From Xenorhabdus szentirmaii DSM 16338 (GTDB lineage: Bacteria; Pseudomonadota; Gammaproteobacteria; Enterobacterales; Enterobacteriaceae): a stretch of 64,000 bases of DNA. Below the pieces are notes generated by a model. That model saw nothing but the letters and a program-made list of their open reading frames with translations. It ran no database searches and was not told the origin of the DNA. Below are positions 49,580 through 60,568 of the stretch, in pieces. The position numbers were made by a program, and so were the translations under genes. Location: positions 1,383,203 through 1,447,202 of the forward strand of contig NZ_NIBV01000001.1 in NCBI RefSeq assembly GCF_002632585.1, given 5' to 3'. The first letter of the stretch is position 1. Every line of letters starts with the position of its first letter.

Positions 49580-50305
49580 TTAAAGGCGGAAGCCTTCACC
49601 CAGGTAGACGCGTTTAACCTGCTCGTTGTTCAGTATTTCGTCCGGGGTTCCGTGGGCAATCAGGTTGCCTTGACTGACGATATAGGCACGTTCACAGACA
49701 TCCAGTGTTTCGCGGACATTGTGGTCTGTAATCAAAACCCCCAGACCATAGTCTCTCAGGTGCTGAATGATTTTTTTGATATCCAGTACTGAAATCGGGT
49801 CCACACCAGCAAAAGGTTCATCCAACAGGATGAACTTGGGATTGGCCGCCAGAGCACGGGCAATTTCCACGCGGCGACGCTCACCACCAGACAGTGACTG
49901 CCCAAGGCTGTCTCGCAAGTGAGAGATGTGAAACTCTTCCATTAATTCTTCTGCACGTATTTTCCGTTGTTCGTTATTGAGATCTTTGCGGATCTCAAGG
50001 ACAGCCATCAAGTTGTCTAATACGCTCAGGCGACGGAAAATGGACGGCTCCTGCGGCAGGTAACCTATTCCACGGCGGGCCCGTTCATGCAGGGGCAGAA
50101 GGCTGATGTCATCTTTATCAATGCTGATTGTGCCTGTATCACGCGGAACAATACCGACTACCATATAGAAAGTCGTTGTTTTACCGGCCCCATTAGGGCC
50201 AAGCAAGCCAACAATTTCTCCTGATTCCACTTTCAGGCTGACGTCTTTAACGACTTCACGGCCTTTATAGGCTTTTGCCAGATTTTTTGCGTTTAGTATT
50301 GCCAT
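49580..50305 (-). CDS. lptB: LPS export ABC transporter ATP-binding protein LptB
   Basis: 241 residues. LptB powers extraction of lipopolysaccharide from the inner membrane with LptF and LptG, handing it to LptC and LptA. Seen are Walker [10 protein letters not shown] (36-44), the Q-loop [13 protein letters not shown], the ABC signature LSGGERRR, Walker [14 protein letters not shown] and the switch His in ITDHNV. It is essential in wild-type enterics. It is preceded by lptA, with an unusual triple repeat in the gap. Confidence 0.98.
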   Translation of the reverse strand: MAILNAKNLAKAYKGREVVKDVSLKVESGEIVGLLGPNGAGKTTTFYMVVGIVPRDTGTISIDKDDISLLPLHERARRGIGYLPQEPSIFRRLSVLDNLMAVLEIRKDLNNEQRKIRAEELMEEFHISHLRDSLGQSLSGGERRRVEIARALAANPKFILLDEPFAGVDPISVLDIKKIIQHLRDYGLGVLITDHNVRETLDVCERAYIVSQGNLIAHGTPDEILNNEQVKRVYLGEGFRL

Positions 50306-50321
50306 AAATCGCTATTTACTC

Positions 50322-50368
50322 TTTATTTATGAACATCTTTATTTATGAACATTTTTATTTATGAACAT
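50322..50368 (-). repeat. Three tandem 16-bp repeats at the lptA stop codon
   Basis: The 15-base string TTTATTTATGAACAT (plus strand) occurs at 50322-50336, 50338-50352 and 50354-50368, period 16. On the coding strand each copy reads ATGTTCATAAATAAA. The lptA TAA stop lies in the copy nearest the gene, and the other two extend the lptA-lptB gap. They probably arose by replication slippage. Confidence 0.95.
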
Positions 50369-50909
50369 CAGCTTTGTGAGTCCCAGTGTTTTTGGTGTTT
50401 GAGTTTTTTTCCTGTAGCTGGGCAGGTAACAGCACCGTCGTCACTCGCTTACCTTTATCACTAAAGGCTTCCATTTGCTGTGTTGGGACCAGATAGGTGA
50501 TTTTATCGCCCTTGATGTTGCTGTCCAGTTGTTCAAGATAGGCGTTGCCGGCCAGTGTAATCAGCTCTTTATTCATCTCGTAGCGCATTTTTGATGCATG
50601 CCCTTTGATGGGTTTGCCGTCATCCTGCAATTGGTAAAACGTAGCAGGGTTGCCGTAGGCTTCAACAATCGTCTTGTTGGCATCCCCGTCAGGGCGGGTT
50701 ACCACAACTTTATTGGCACGAATATCGATTGAGCCTTGTTTTACGATAACATTATCCGTAAATGTGGCAATGTTTCCCGTTAAATCCAAAGACTGTCTTG
50801 CTGAATCGATGGTAATGGGTTTTTGGGTATCATCTTTCAAGGCCAGTACGGGCAGGCTGGCTGCAAATAAGGTACTGGCAATAACGGTATTACGGATTAG
50901 GTTGTTCAT
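50355..50909 (-). CDS. lptA: Periplasmic LPS-transport bridge protein LptA
   Basis: 184 residues. LptA oligomerises across the periplasm to carry LPS from LptC to LptD. A signal peptide (MNNLIRNTVIASTLFAASLPVLA) is cleaved near residue 23, followed by the OstA-like beta-jellyroll (PITIDSARQSLDLTGNIATF, DIRANKVVVTRP, ITLAGNAYLEQLDSNIKGD). I start at ATG 50909, which matches the family; it lies inside the 3' end of lptC, overlapping by 20 bases. The stop is inside the tandem-repeat array. Confidence 0.97.
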   Translation of the reverse strand: MNNLIRNTVIASTLFAASLPVLALKDDTQKPITIDSARQSLDLTGNIATFTDNVIVKQGSIDIRANKVVVTRPDGDANKTIVEAYGNPATFYQLQDDGKPIKGHASKMRYEMNKELITLAGNAYLEQLDSNIKGDKITYLVPTQQMEAFSDKGKRVTTVLLPAQLQEKNSNTKNTGTHKADVHK

Positions 50910-51483
50910 GTGAAATCTCATATTGAGTGGTCACCTTTTCAATCAATTCAGCAGTTTTTTCTCGCAGATTGCCACGCATTTTCATGCCAACAGATTTTAG
51001 ACCGATGCCACTGATTGTGACTTTATCATCGGCTGAGACATCTTGTGTCACAAGGTTGACGGTTGCATCATTTGTCATGATGCGTTGCAATTGTGACGTT
51101 TTGATTTGGCTGTCCACCCGAACGTTACCGTAGAGATAAAGCATTCTGTCATTGGTAAGTTTGGCTTTATCAGCACGTATTTTCCATGTCGCTGGTGGAG
51201 TTTCAGAAACGTTGTCAGGAGCAAACGTTGTTAATACAGGGTTCGTAAACCAAGTGAGTTTCGTTTCTGCATAATTTTTGACATCATCCGCCACCAGTTC
51301 GTAAGCCAGTTTACCCTCCGGATCGTAAATAAAGCTGATGGCTTCTTGTGTTTGGTAAGTCGGATGCCCATCCTCTACGATATCGGATGAATCGTCGTCA
51401 TTGGTATTCGATAAATTCCAGCCGGCTAACGCGAGTACGATCAATGTCAGTATTGCTATCAGCCAGGATTGAAGTTTGCTCAT
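50890..51483 (-). CDS. lptC: LPS-transport protein LptC
   Basis: 197 residues. LptC is an inner-membrane bitopic protein that receives LPS from LptB2FG and passes it to LptA. One N-terminal membrane helix (about 7-24) anchors a periplasmic beta-jellyroll (LTWFTNPVLTTFAPD, WKIRADKAKLTNDRMLYLYGNV, DVSADDKVTISGIGLKSVGM). Slightly longer at both ends than E. coli LptC (191 residues). It overlaps lptA and follows kdsC by 17 bases. Confidence 0.97.
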   Translation of the reverse strand: MSKLQSWLIAILTLIVLALAGWNLSNTNDDDSSDIVEDGHPTYQTQEAISFIYDPEGKLAYELVADDVKNYAETKLTWFTNPVLTTFAPDNVSETPPATWKIRADKAKLTNDRMLYLYGNVRVDSQIKTSQLQRIMTNDATVNLVTQDVSADDKVTISGIGLKSVGMKMRGNLREKTAELIEKVTTQYEISHEQPNP

Positions 51484-51500
51484 GCTTTTTTCATTTTAAT

Positions 51501-52064
51501 TTATATGGATAACCCTTTGGCATCTTCCAGCTTATTTTGAGCGAAGAGCACCAAATCACAAAGTTCTCTGACTGCGCCACGGCCGCCGGCAATCCGAGTT
51601 ATGTAGTCTGCTTTTGGTAACAGCAGTGGGTGGGCATCAGCAACTGCAACAGATAATCCCACATTTGCCATCACAGGCCAGTCAATAAGATCATCACCAA
51701 TATAGGCGACTTGCTCTGGTTTTAGCGCTAGTTTATCCAACAGTTCCTGATACGCCAAAATCTTATCGCTCTGGCCTTGGTAAAGATGTGTAATGCCTAA
51801 TGTTTCCGCTCGGTTTTCCAGCAGTTTTGCTTTTCTGCCGGTAATGATAGCGACTTCAATGCCGGAGGTGATTAAGCAGCGGATGCCGTAACCATCCCGA
51901 ACGTTGAATGCTTTCAATTCTTCACCTTCATTGCCCATATAGATCAGGCCATCAGACATCACACCATCAACATCACAAATCAGCAGGCGGATTTTACTGG
52001 CTTTTTCGATGACTTTTTTATTAACCGGACCATAACAGGTATCTAAGTGCTCGTTTTGATTCAT
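51501..52064 (-). CDS. kdsC: 3-deoxy-D-manno-octulosonate 8-phosphate phosphatase
   Basis: 187 residues of the HAD superfamily (subclass C0, no cap domain; active as a tetramer). It removes phosphate from Kdo-8-phosphate to give Kdo for the LPS inner core. Catalytic motif 1 is ICDVDGVMSDG with the nucleophilic Asp; motif 2 IITGRKAKL; motif 4 YIGDDLIDWPVM. It lies between lptC and kdsD as in E. coli. Confidence 0.97.
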   Translation of the reverse strand: MNQNEHLDTCYGPVNKKVIEKASKIRLLICDVDGVMSDGLIYMGNEGEELKAFNVRDGYGIRCLITSGIEVAIITGRKAKLLENRAETLGITHLYQGQSDKILAYQELLDKLALKPEQVAYIGDDLIDWPVMANVGLSVAVADAHPLLLPKADYITRIAGGRGAVRELCDLVLFAQNKLEDAKGLSI

Positions 52065-52245
52065 TAGGTATTCTCTTAAACTTTATAGCCTGCAACGTGT
52101 AAATTGCAGTTTTGTCAGCGGCGCCAATTTACCCCGATGACATAACAATCCATATTTTGGGGCATTCACTGCTTGGTTGTTGCGCCGCAATTCGGAAACA
52201 TTCGAAATAGTGAGTATATCCTATACCCTTTATCTCAAATTTATC

Positions 52246-53226
52246 TTACACAACTCCTGCCTGCAAAAGGTCGTGCATATGCAATACACCGAGTAATTTG
52301 TTGTCTTCTGTCACCAGCAGCGAGGTTATATGCCGTGATTGCATTAAATTTAAAGCCTCAACAGCCAAGGTATTGGCTTTGATGCGAATGCCGCCGGTGG
52401 TCATGACATCAGAGATTTTGGCATTGTTTAAATCAATACCCATGTCGAATACACGGCGCAAATCACCATCGGTAAAAATCCCATCAATTTGCATGTCATC
52501 GCCGCAGATCACCGTCATGCCCAGCTTTTTGCGGGTGATTTCCAACAAAGCCTCACGCAGTGTTGCCGTAAGGGGAACGCAGGGGATGTCATCTCCGGTG
52601 TTCATTAAATCACTGACCAACAAGAGAAGCTTGCGCCCAAGTGTTCCGCCGGGATGAGAGAGCGCGAAATCTTCGGCAGTAAATCCCCTTGCCTGCAAAA
52701 GTGCAATTGCCAAGGCATCACCCATCACGAGAGTCGCGGTTGTGCTGGTGGTGGGGGCAAGTCCCAATGGACAGGCTTCTTGTGGGGTTTGAATGCATAA
52801 ATGGATATCTGCGGCTTGCCCCATACTACTGCGGAAATTGTTTGTCATGCAGATTAACGGCACTTTCTGGCGCTTGAGGATGGGAATCAAGGCCAGAATT
52901 TCATTCGATTCACCGGAGTTAGAAATTGCCAGCACGATATCTTTCGATGTCACCATCCCGAGGTCGCCATGGCTGGCCTCACCCGGATGAACAAAGAAAG
53001 AGGGAGTGCCGGTGCTGGCAAATGTCGCGGCAATCTTTCGCCCGATATGACCGGATTTTCCCATTCCCATTACAATGACTCTTCCCTCACAGCCAAACAT
53101 GAGTTCACAGGCCCGGCTGAAATCGTCATTGATATACTGCTCCAGACTGGTCAGTCCTTCTAGTTCGATATGCAATACTGTCTTGCCTGCTTGCTGAAAA
53201 TCGATTTTAGGCATTTCTACTTTCAC
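52246..53226 (-). CDS. kdsD: D-arabinose 5-phosphate isomerase
   Basis: 326 residues from GTG 53226. KdsD converts ribulose-5-phosphate to arabinose-5-phosphate, the first step of Kdo synthesis. It has an N-terminal SIS domain (MGMGKSGHIGRKIAATFAST, ISNSGESNEIL, GLAPTTSTTATLVMGDAL) and two CBS domains (about 205-326). I chose the GTG because AGAGGG lies six bases before it and the length then matches the family (328 in E. coli); an in-frame start at 53256 would add ten residues and overlap yrbG. Downstream of yrbG, upstream of kdsC. Confidence 0.94.
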   Translation of the reverse strand: MKVEMPKIDFQQAGKTVLHIELEGLTSLEQYINDDFSRACELMFGCEGRVIVMGMGKSGHIGRKIAATFASTGTPSFFVHPGEASHGDLGMVTSKDIVLAISNSGESNEILALIPILKRQKVPLICMTNNFRSSMGQAADIHLCIQTPQEACPLGLAPTTSTTATLVMGDALAIALLQARGFTAEDFALSHPGGTLGRKLLLLVSDLMNTGDDIPCVPLTATLREALLEITRKKLGMTVICGDDMQIDGIFTDGDLRRVFDMGIDLNNAKISDVMTTGGIRIKANTLAVEALNLMQSRHITSLLVTEDNKLLGVLHMHDLLQAGVV

Positions 53227-53252
53227 TTTTTTCCCTCTCAATCGGTAATGAT

Positions 53253-54239
53253 TCAATACCGTAATCCAGTACCGTAATAATTAGAAACAAAAAGTACGAC
53301 AAAATAAGCGATAAAACAGCCTAGCAATAGGATACCGTTCAATCGGTTCAATCGGTGTTTTTTCCCCAGACAGAAGACGGTGAAGAGCAAACTTGCCGCC
53401 ATCATGACCCAAAAATCACGGGAAAAAGCATCTGATGAAATGGTGCTCGGGGAAAGAATAGCCGGAACACCCAGTACGAGAGTGGCATTAAACACATTTG
53501 AGCCAATGATATTACCCATTGCCATATCATTCTCACCTTTTATGGCGGCGGCAATGGCGGTGGCGAGTTCCGGCAGGCTGGTTCCCACAGCCAGGATTGT
53601 CAGCCCAATGACTAATTCGCTGATCCCATAAATTCGTGCAATGACGGCGGCGTTATCAATGACCATCCGGGTGGAGATGGGCAAAATAATCAACCCCAGG
53701 ACGACCCAGAGAAGTGCGATGCCTCTATTCCCTTCGACAGGGAGTTCTGAGGTTTGTTCCTGAGTATAAATATCAACGCCATCGCGCTGAGACAAGGTGG
53801 CCATTTTTAGGATCAAGACAATAAACAAGAGCGCGGAAAAGGATAGCAAAATTCCGTCGAGGCGGCTCAGGTTGTTGTCCGACAGCAAATATCCTGCCAG
53901 GGAGGTTATAAGCAGCATCAAGGGGACTTCCCGGCGCAAGATATCTGATCTTACGGTGAGTGGCCTGATAAACGCCGCCGCTCCCGTAATTAATAATAGG
54001 TTGGTAATGTTGGAGCCAATTGCATTGCCCACAGCCATATCCGGTAATCCATCCAGGGTTGCGGTGACAGATACCATTAATTCCGGCAGGGAAGTGCCTA
54101 TTCCCATAATGACCAGCCCGATGATAAATGAGGGAATTTTCAGGGAGCGGGCAAAAACCGCAGCACCATAAACTAATCGGTCGGAAGCATACACCAGTAA
54201 AATCAACCCGGTAATGAGCAATACAATAGTCAGAAACAT
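53253..54239 (-). CDS. yrbG: Calcium/sodium:proton antiporter family protein YrbG
   Basis: 328 residues with about ten membrane segments. It belongs to the CaCA superfamily (K+-dependent Na+/Ca2+ exchanger-like). The two inverted alpha-repeats are visible: GTSLPELMVSVTA near residue 50 with NAIGSNITNLLLI, and GTSLPELATAIAAAI near 220 with GNIIGSNVFNATLVLG. The physiological ion in E. coli is unsettled. It is the first gene of the minus-strand kds-lpt-rpoN run and divergent from mlaF, with 240 bases between them that must carry both promoters. Confidence 0.95.
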   Translation of the reverse strand: MFLTIVLLITGLILLVYASDRLVYGAAVFARSLKIPSFIIGLVIMGIGTSLPELMVSVTATLDGLPDMAVGNAIGSNITNLLLITGAAAFIRPLTVRSDILRREVPLMLLITSLAGYLLSDNNLSRLDGILLSFSALLFIVLILKMATLSQRDGVDIYTQEQTSELPVEGNRGIALLWVVLGLIILPISTRMVIDNAAVIARIYGISELVIGLTILAVGTSLPELATAIAAAIKGENDMAMGNIIGSNVFNATLVLGVPAILSPSTISSDAFSRDFWVMMAASLLFTVFCLGKKHRLNRLNGILLLGCFIAYFVVLFVSNYYGTGLRY

Positions 54240-54479
54240 AGCGTGTGCCTTAAATGAAATTTATTCCGAGCTTAATGCTAATGATGGTTGATTTTTAAAC
54301 ATGAAATGTTTTATTCAGTTAGACTTATACATTCTGACGGCCGAGAGATAAAAAGTAAAATTTGTCATAATTTTACTGGCGAAAATGAGGCGTTTTTTTT
54401 GTAGTATGCACTATTGTTTATGTAATTTTATAAATATCTTAGTGAAGACAGTTCTATTAACGGTTAGGGGCTATCAATA

Positions 54480-55283
54480 ATGAGTCAACAAACAGCAAAT
54501 CTCATTGAGATATGCGGAATGCATTTTACCCGAGGACAGCGCCCAATTTTTTCTGATATCAATTTGACTGTTCCGAGAGGAAAAATAACTGCCATTATGG
54601 GGCCTTCTGGCATAGGAAAAACAACGCTCCTGCGTTTGATTGGCGGGCAAATCCGTCCTGAGCGCGGTGAGATCTGGTTTGATGGCGATAATATTCCGGC
54701 ATTGTCCCGTCATAATCTTTATGCTGCCCGCAAGAAAATGAGCATGTTATTTCAGTCTGGTGCGTTGTTTACCGATTTGAATGTTTTTGACAATGTGGCC
54801 TTTCCGTTGCGTGAACATACTCAGTTGCCAGAAGCGTTGATTCACACGACAGTCATGATGAAGCTGGAAGCGGTGGGATTGCGTGGCGCGGCATATCTCA
54901 TGCCATCGGAACTCTCTGGGGGGATGGCAAGGCGGGCAGCCTTGGCGAGGGCTATTGCTCTTGATCCGGACTTAATCATGTTTGATGAGCCATTTGTTGG
55001 TCAGGACCCCATCACAATGGGCGTTCTGGTGAAGTTGATCGATGAACTAAATCATGCGCTTGGTGTTACCTGTGTTGTGGTTTCCCACGACGTGCCTGAA
55101 GTTTTGAGTATTGCTGATTATGCTTATATTGTAGCTGAACGCAAAGTCATCGCTGAAGGGACACCAGAGCAATTGAAAATGAATCAGGACCAACGGGTAC
55201 GGCAGTTTCTTGATGGTATTGCTGATGGGCCTGTTCCTTTCCGGTTCCCTGCTGGGGATTACAAAACAGAGTTATTAGGATAA
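54480..55283 (+). CDS. mlaF: Phospholipid ABC transporter ATP-binding protein MlaF
   Basis: 267 residues. MlaF powers the Mla complex (MlaFEDB) that maintains outer-membrane lipid asymmetry by moving phospholipids between the membrane and MlaC. Walker [10 protein letters not shown] (41-49), Q-loop [20 protein letters not shown], signature [17 protein letters not shown] and Walker [15 protein letters not shown] are present, and the C-terminal tail matches the E. coli protein. First of five plus-strand mla genes. Confidence 0.97.
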   Translation: MSQQTANLIEICGMHFTRGQRPIFSDINLTVPRGKITAIMGPSGIGKTTLLRLIGGQIRPERGEIWFDGDNIPALSRHNLYAARKKMSMLFQSGALFTDLNVFDNVAFPLREHTQLPEALIHTTVMMKLEAVGLRGAAYLMPSELSGGMARRAALARAIALDPDLIMFDEPFVGQDPITMGVLVKLIDELNHALGVTCVVVSHDVPEVLSIADYAYIVAERKVIAEGTPEQLKMNQDQRVRQFLDGIADGPVPFRFPAGDYKTELLG

Positions 55284-55287
55284 TGGA

Positions 55288-56076
55288 ATGTTGATGTTAA
55301 CACGGGCATTGGCAGCAATGGGCAGGCGAATGATTGAAGTCACGGCTTCATTCGGTCGTGCTGGTTTCATGCTGTTCAATGCGATCATTGGTAAGCCAGA
55401 ACCAGCCAAACAATGGGGACTGCTGCGTCAGCAGCTTTATAGTGTCGGTGTTCAGTCACTTCTGATCATCGTGGTTTCCGGGCTGTTTATTGGTATGGTC
55501 CTTGCGTTGCAGGGCTATCTGGTTTTGACCACATTTAGTGCAGAGGGCAGCCTCGGCATGATGGTGGCATTATCATTGTTGCGTGAGCTGGGGCCAGTGG
55601 TAACGGCGCTGTTGTTTGCCGGGCGTGCGGGCTCAGCCCTGACGGCAGAAATCGGTTTGATGAAAGCGACAGAGCAAATTTCCAGTCTGGAAATGATGGC
55701 GGTTGATCCCTTGCGTCGCGTTATTGCTCCTCGTTTCTGGGCCGGATTTATTAGTATGCCGTTGCTGTCACTGATCTTTGTCGCTGTTGGGATTATTGGC
55801 GGTGCAATGGTGGGTGTCGATTGGAAAGGCATTGATGGCGGCTTTTTCTGGTCATCCATGCAATCTGCGGTGGACTGGCAAAAAGATCTGCTCAACTGTT
55901 TTCTGAAGAGCGTTGTGTTTGCCTTCACAGTGACGTGGATTGCACTGTTTAACGGCTATGATGCTATCCCAACATCGGAAGGGATAAGCAGGGCGACGAC
56001 GCGCACGGTAGTCCATGCGTCGTTGGCGGTATTGGGTTTGGATTTTGTGCTGACAGCACTGATGTTTGGGAACTAA
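55288..56076 (+). CDS. mlaE: Phospholipid ABC transporter permease MlaE
   Basis: 262 residues with about five to six membrane segments. It is the permease of the Mla transporter. Conserved stretches include [60 protein letters not shown] (in parts) and [17 protein letters not shown]. It begins four bases after mlaF. The N-terminus has two more residues than E. coli MlaE. Confidence 0.97.
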   Translation: MLMLTRALAAMGRRMIEVTASFGRAGFMLFNAIIGKPEPAKQWGLLRQQLYSVGVQSLLIIVVSGLFIGMVLALQGYLVLTTFSAEGSLGMMVALSLLRELGPVVTALLFAGRAGSALTAEIGLMKATEQISSLEMMAVDPLRRVIAPRFWAGFISMPLLSLIFVAVGIIGGAMVGVDWKGIDGGFFWSSMQSAVDWQKDLLNCFLKSVVFAFTVTWIALFNGYDAIPTSEGISRATTRTVVHASLAVLGLDFVLTALMFGN

Positions 56077-56080
56077 GTCG

Positions 56081-56602
56081 ATGCAAAGCAAGAAGAATGA
56101 AATTTGGGTAGGGGCCTTTGTTTTGATTGCGTTGGCGGCAATCATTTTCTTATGCCTGAAAGTGGCGGATATTCGCTCTTTCGGCAATCAGCCAACTTAC
56201 CGCCTGTATGCCTCATTTAGCAATATCGGTAGCTTGAAAGTGCGCTCACCCGTGAAAGTCGGTGGAGTCGTGATTGGCCGGGTGGGGAAAATCTGGCTGG
56301 ATAAAAAAGCAAATTACACACCGAAAGTGGAACTGGATATTTTTACGCAATACGACGACATTCCAAATAGCAGTGTACTCTCCATCCGGACTTCGGGGCT
56401 GTTGGGTGAGCAATATCTTGCACTGGAAATTGGACCTAGCGGTGAGGAATTGGGTATTTCTACGATGAAAGATGGCGATAGCTTCGAAAGAACGAATTCT
56501 GCCTTGGTACTTGAAGATTTGATTGGTCAGTTCTTGTATAAGGATAAGGGTGGCAGTGAAAATCAGGATAAACCCACTTCTGCACCTGGGCAAGCACATT
56601 AG
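56081..56602 (+). CDS. mlaD: Mla transporter MCE-domain protein MlaD
   Basis: 173 residues. A hexameric MCE ring anchored in the inner membrane; it binds phospholipid and docks MlaC. One membrane helix (about 8-26) is followed by the MCE domain (TYRLYASFSNIGSLKVRSPV, KVGGVVIGRVGKIW, SIRTSGLLGEQYLALEIG) and a C-terminal disordered tail. I start at ATG 56081 (MQSKKNEIWVG), the family start; an ATG at 56066 overlaps mlaE and is not conserved. Confidence 0.97.
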   Translation: MQSKKNEIWVGAFVLIALAAIIFLCLKVADIRSFGNQPTYRLYASFSNIGSLKVRSPVKVGGVVIGRVGKIWLDKKANYTPKVELDIFTQYDDIPNSSVLSIRTSGLLGEQYLALEIGPSGEELGISTMKDGDSFERTNSALVLEDLIGQFLYKDKGGSENQDKPTSAPGQAH

Positions 56603-56635
56603 CCGGTCATTCACTATTTAGGAGAAATAACACTT

Positions 56636-57265
56636 ATGTTTAAACGATTACTCATGGTTGCATTACTGGTGGTTGCACCATTGGCCAGCGCTGCGGATCA
56701 AACCAACCCTTATGCATTGATGAAAGATGCAGCGGAAAAAACCTTTACCCGCTTGAAGAATGAACAACCCCAGATACAGGCAAATCCAGAAGTCCTGCGC
56801 CAGATTGTGCGCGAAGAGTTGTTGCCTTTTGTGCAGGTAAAATATGCAGGCGCGTTGGTTTTGGGGCCTTATTACAAAGATGCGACACCAGAGCAGCGTG
56901 ACGCTTATTTCAAGGCGTTTGAAACCTATCTGGAGCAGGCATATGGTCAGGCTTTGGCAATGTACCATGGTCAAAACTACCAAATTGCACCAGAACAGCC
57001 ACTGGATAACAAAACCATGGTTGTCATCCGCGTTACCATTACTGACCCCAATGGGCAGCCACCGGTTCGTCTGGATTTCCAATGGCGTAAAAACACCAAG
57101 ACAGGCCATTGGCAGGCTTATGACATGATTGCTGAAGGCATAAGCATGATCACAACCAAGCAAAATGAATGGGCAGATATTCTGCGTCAGAAAGGTGTTA
57201 CTGGCTTGACTGAACAATTGGCTATCAGTGCAAAGGCACCGATTACCCTGGAAAAGAAAAAGTGA
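56636..57265 (+). CDS. mlaC: Periplasmic phospholipid-binding protein MlaC
   Basis: 209 residues. MlaC ferries phospholipids between the outer-membrane MlaA-porin complex and MlaFEDB. The signal peptide ([20 protein letters not shown]) is cleaved near residue 20. The mature domain holds [38 protein letters not shown] and [19 protein letters not shown]. An AGGAG-type site lies upstream of the ATG. The mlaB start follows one base after the stop. Confidence 0.97.
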   Translation: MFKRLLMVALLVVAPLASAADQTNPYALMKDAAEKTFTRLKNEQPQIQANPEVLRQIVREELLPFVQVKYAGALVLGPYYKDATPEQRDAYFKAFETYLEQAYGQALAMYHGQNYQIAPEQPLDNKTMVVIRVTITDPNGQPPVRLDFQWRKNTKTGHWQAYDMIAEGISMITTKQNEWADILRQKGVTGLTEQLAISAKAPITLEKKK

Positions 57266-57266
57266 T

Positions 57267-57605
57267 ATGGAAAAAGGACGAGTTGATAGCAAAGTCGCTG
57301 ATAACGAAACAGTAAGCTGGGAAAAATCGGGCAGCACATTGTTTCTGAAAGGTACACTGGATCGCGACAGCCTGCTCCCGCTTTGGCAACAAAAAAGCAG
57401 TGCATTGGCAGAAGTCGATGATATCAATGTGTCTCAGCTTGTTCATGTGGACTCTACCGGAGTCGCCTTGTTTGTCCATTTGAAAGAACAGCAACAACAA
57501 AGTGGCAAAACATTGCGTTTTTCTGGTGTGGGAGAACGTCTTAAGACATTGATAACCTTGTATGGCTTACAAAGTCTTCTTGATGATCACCATTCTGTAG
57601 CCTAG
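57267..57605 (+). CDS. mlaB: STAS-domain protein MlaB
   Basis: 112 residues. MlaB is a cytoplasmic STAS protein bound to MlaF that is needed for stable, active transporter. It has the STAS-domain centre VSQLVHVDSTGVALFVHL, with a Ser-Thr that matches the conserved residue region. The start ATG 57267 comes one base after the mlaC stop. It is the last gene of the mla operon, as a strong terminator follows. Confidence 0.94.
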   Translation: MEKGRVDSKVADNETVSWEKSGSTLFLKGTLDRDSLLPLWQQKSSALAEVDDINVSQLVHVDSTGVALFVHLKEQQQQSGKTLRFSGVGERLKTLITLYGLQSLLDDHHSVA

Positions 57606-57625
57606 TTCTTCCCGACAATACTCAT

Positions 57626-57661
57626 CGCCCTTGTAAGCTATCGTCTTACAAGGGCGTTTTT
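57626..57661 (+). terminator. Intrinsic terminator of the mlaFEDCB operon
   Basis: A perfect 12-base-pair stem, CGCCCTTGTAAG (57626-57637) with CTTACAAGGGCG (57645-57656), followed by five T. It separates the mla operon from ibaG-murA. Confidence 0.92.
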
Positions 57662-57737
57662 CTTGGTTTAAGAGTCGACTGGATTCCATTAGGATAGGCG
57701 ACTACTATTATTTTCTAACGACGAGTGTGAGCTATTT

Positions 57738-57992
57738 ATGGATACTGAAGAAATTAAAAAAGTACTACTGGAAAGCTTGAAGCTTGATGAAGTTATCGTT
57801 AGCGGCGATGGCAGTCATTTTCAAGTTATTGTTGTTGGCGAAATTTTCGATGGCCTGAGCCGGGTCAAACAACAACAGACTATCTATGCTCCTCTGATGG
57901 AATACATTGCTGATAACCGTATTCATGCGTTATCAATCAAAGCCTATACTCCTGCGCAGTGGTTGCGTGACCGTAAGCTTCAAGGACTGTGA
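57738..57992 (+). CDS. ibaG: BolA-family acid-stress protein IbaG
   Basis: 84 residues. IbaG (YrbA) is a BolA-like protein that can share a [2Fe-2S] cluster with monothiol glutaredoxin and responds to acid stress in E. coli. Family text: [33 protein letters not shown] with the cluster-binding His, and the C-terminal [14 protein letters not shown]. It lies immediately upstream of murA, as in E. coli, and downstream of the mla terminator. Confidence 0.95.
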   Translation: MDTEEIKKVLLESLKLDEVIVSGDGSHFQVIVVGEIFDGLSRVKQQQTIYAPLMEYIADNRIHALSIKAYTPAQWLRDRKLQGL

Positions 57993-58045
57993 AACGTTTT
58001 CCTTGCAGCGGACAGCACACTTTGAACTAAATAAGAGAATCATAA

Positions 58046-59311
<1,266 letters not shown>

Positions 59312-59327
59312 TCAATAGAATGCATTG

Positions 59328-59354
59328 TTTTCTCGCCTATAAAGGGCGAGAAAA
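59328..59354. terminator. Bidirectional terminator between murA and degS
   Basis: TTTTCTCGCC (59328-59337) and GGCGAGAAAA (59345-59354) form a ten-base-pair stem with T-rich ends in both directions, between two convergent genes. Confidence 0.85.
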
Positions 59355-59367
59355 CAGAGTGCTAACC

Positions 59368-60429
59368 TCAATAACCATCAAATTCATCAATCGTGACCTC
59401 TAATGTCAGGGTCATGCCATCATCACGCAGCACAGTTACAGGCACAACACTTCCCGGGTGTATTTCGGCAACTCTGTCCATTGTTTCAACAGGAGAAATG
59501 GCAGGTTGATGATTGACGCTGGTAATAATATCCCCGACTTTAATGCCCGCTTTTTCGGCAGGACCTCCCGGAGCAACCTGAAAAACGCGCAGGCCCTGAA
59601 TCTGGTTGATATTGCTGCCTGAGGAGCGGATATGGGGTAATTCTCTGGCGGTGATGCCGATATATCCTCTGATGACTCTCCCGTCGCGGATGAGTTTATG
59701 CATGATGGTTGTGGCCAGTTTTGCGGGAATGGCAAAACCCAGCCCTTCAGGGGTTGTACCGAATTCCGATTTATCAAATGTCAATGTATTGATCCCGACC
59801 AGCTCCCCTAATGTATTCACTAATGCTCCCCCGGAATTACCCTGATTGATGGAGGCATCAGTTTGCAAGAAATTCTGGCGACGGGTCGGGCTAAGGCCAA
59901 CGCGGCCGGTTGCACTGATTATCCCTTGCGTAATGGTTTGCCCCAAATTGTATGGGTTACCGATGGCCAATACCACGTCTCCTACATGAGCAACCCGTTT
60001 AGGGTTGATTGGGATAACAGGCAGGTTTGCGGCGTTGATTCTCAGGACCGCCAAATCGGTAGGGCCATCGGAGCCGACCAGGAGTGCATCATAAAAACGC
60101 CCGTCTTGCAGCGCGACAATAACAGAACCTGCTTTATTGATGACATGTTTATTCGTAAGAATATAGCCCCGTTCACTCATGATGACGCCCGAGCCTAAAG
60201 GATGAAGTTCCCGGCTTTCATGGGAAAAACTTCCCATGCTGCTGCTGTAAATATTAACAACGGCAGGCGCAGCCCGGCGGACAGCCTGACTGTAACTGTA
60301 AATCTCATCATTGCTGTTATTGCTCAAGAGGTTTTTGACGCTGGCAGGGCGCAAGGAAGGGATAGCTATCAGCAAGATGGCTGCAATCAATAAACCTATC
60401 AATACAGAGCGCAATAACTTGATCAACAT
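59368..60429 (-). CDS. degS: Periplasmic site-1 protease DegS
   Basis: 353 residues. DegS senses unfolded outer-membrane porins through its PDZ domain and cuts the anti-sigma factor RseA, starting the sigma-E envelope response. One N-terminal membrane anchor (about 5-26), a trypsin-like domain with triad His95, Asp125 and Ser199 (INQGNSGGALV), and one C-terminal PDZ domain (about 250-340). I start at ATG 60429 (MLIKLLRSV), which matches E. coli; longer in-frame starts upstream are not conserved. Confidence 0.96.
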   Translation of the reverse strand: MLIKLLRSVLIGLLIAAILLIAIPSLRPASVKNLLSNNSNDEIYSYSQAVRRAAPAVVNIYSSSMGSFSHESRELHPLGSGVIMSERGYILTNKHVINKAGSVIVALQDGRFYDALLVGSDGPTDLAVLRINAANLPVIPINPKRVAHVGDVVLAIGNPYNLGQTITQGIISATGRVGLSPTRRQNFLQTDASINQGNSGGALVNTLGELVGINTLTFDKSEFGTTPEGLGFAIPAKLATTIMHKLIRDGRVIRGYIGITARELPHIRSSGSNINQIQGLRVFQVAPGGPAEKAGIKVGDIITSVNHQPAISPVETMDRVAEIHPGSVVPVTVLRDDGMTLTLEVTIDEFDGY

Positions 60430-60568
60430 GGCATTAACTAGTAATAAGTGATTGAAAAAACGAATAATATATAAATAAAAATACATATACCCGCTGTTTT
60501 TCAAGCCGCGGCTTCGTTTGCTAAATCAGCTCCCCAAATAATGCCTTGGGGAGCTATTTCTTTTCGAT

